64,000 nt of DNA, from positions 186,001 to 250,000 of the forward strand of contig NZ_JAASAH010000003.1 in assembly GCF_012726235.1 (NCBI RefSeq). The letters run 5' to 3'. Within the stretch, counting starts at the first letter, position 1. Each line of letters begins with the position of its first letter. Made by a program: the position numbers and the translations under genes. This DNA is from Streptomyces sp. HNM0574. GTDB taxonomy: Bacteria > Actinomycetota > Actinomycetes > Streptomycetales > Streptomycetaceae. Shown here piece by piece: positions 63,841-64,000 of this stretch. The notes below the pieces were generated by a model. The model worked only from the letters and a program-made list of their open reading frames with translations, did no database searches and was not told where the DNA came from.

Positions 63841-64000
63841 GTGGACCTCGAGAACGAGAAAACGCAGGGAATCACAGAGTGTTCATAGACGGTAACGCAT
63901 TCGTCGGACAGTCGGTCGTCTGTGCCCAAGTATGGTTCACCACAGGGGTATTGGGTGTCCGCTCACACCGTTTCCGTCTGGTCTGCTTGGTCCGGGTGGT
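63841..64000. other. Upstream region of the TIR/NB-ARC gene, window edge
   Basis: 160 bases, less GC-rich than average, probably the promoter of the leftward TIR/NB-ARC gene. I see no start of another gene before the window ends. Confidence 0.35.

Overview
The window is a stretch of chromosome from a very GC-rich filamentous actinomycete, almost certainly Streptomyces. The evidence is extreme third-position G/C, many GTG starts, many leaderless-looking starts, and genus-typical loci: a nitrate-sensor-type conservon (cvnABCD), a PopR-ClpP3-ClpP4 system, XRE/DUF397 pairs, a SoxR with four cysteines, and a multifunctional Kgd-type 2-oxoglutarate dehydrogenase.

Positions 1-14,400 hold a housekeeping block read leftward: a MraY/WecA-like transferase (cut by the window edge), a low-molecular-weight phosphatase homologue with Ser in place of the nucleophilic Cys, TsaC/Sua5, PrmC, RF1, L31, an LCP ligase and Rho. 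The threonine/lysine genes thrB, thrC, hom and lysA and an ArgS-like orphan domain follow. Positions 14,400-18,400 carry a receiver protein, tRNA-Arg(CCG), a secreted protein, a second LCP ligase and a secreted SLT-type muralytic protein.

Positions 18,400-23,500 are the first accessory zone. A PopR-like activator ending in Leu-Ala-Ala faces a clpP3-clpP4 operon whose second subunit has lost the catalytic His. Next to it is a solo TnpB (IS605/IS1341-type) insertion with a probable omegaRNA end, apparently cutting off a small gene. Positions 23,800-30,800 hold a GntP-type permease, an AurF-like diiron protein with a TetR regulator, SoxR, a degenerate protein kinase and an NlpC/P60 hydrolase. 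Positions 30,800-36,700 are a conservon with a styrene-monooxygenase-like flavoprotein downstream. Positions 37,000-43,900 carry a PP2C-like protein, MarR, a GH25 lysozyme, an MFS permease with an ArgE-like deacylase, and an XRE/DUF397 pair.

Positions 44,700-50,500 are the most striking region: a 1527-residue RHS polymorphic toxin with a C-terminal pertussis-toxin-type ADP-ribosyltransferase signature, followed by three small genes that are candidate immunity proteins. Positions 50,486-60,650 return to core functions: Lon with an HspR-type inverted repeat, a spermidine-synthase-like protein, a two-component system and Kgd. The window ends with a 986-residue TIR/NB-ARC/TPR protein, a candidate NLR-like defence or signalling protein.

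A dispersed intergenic repeat with the core GCGCAGTTCCCCGCGCCCC recurs at gene 3' ends. All functions are read from sequence motifs; no database search was run.
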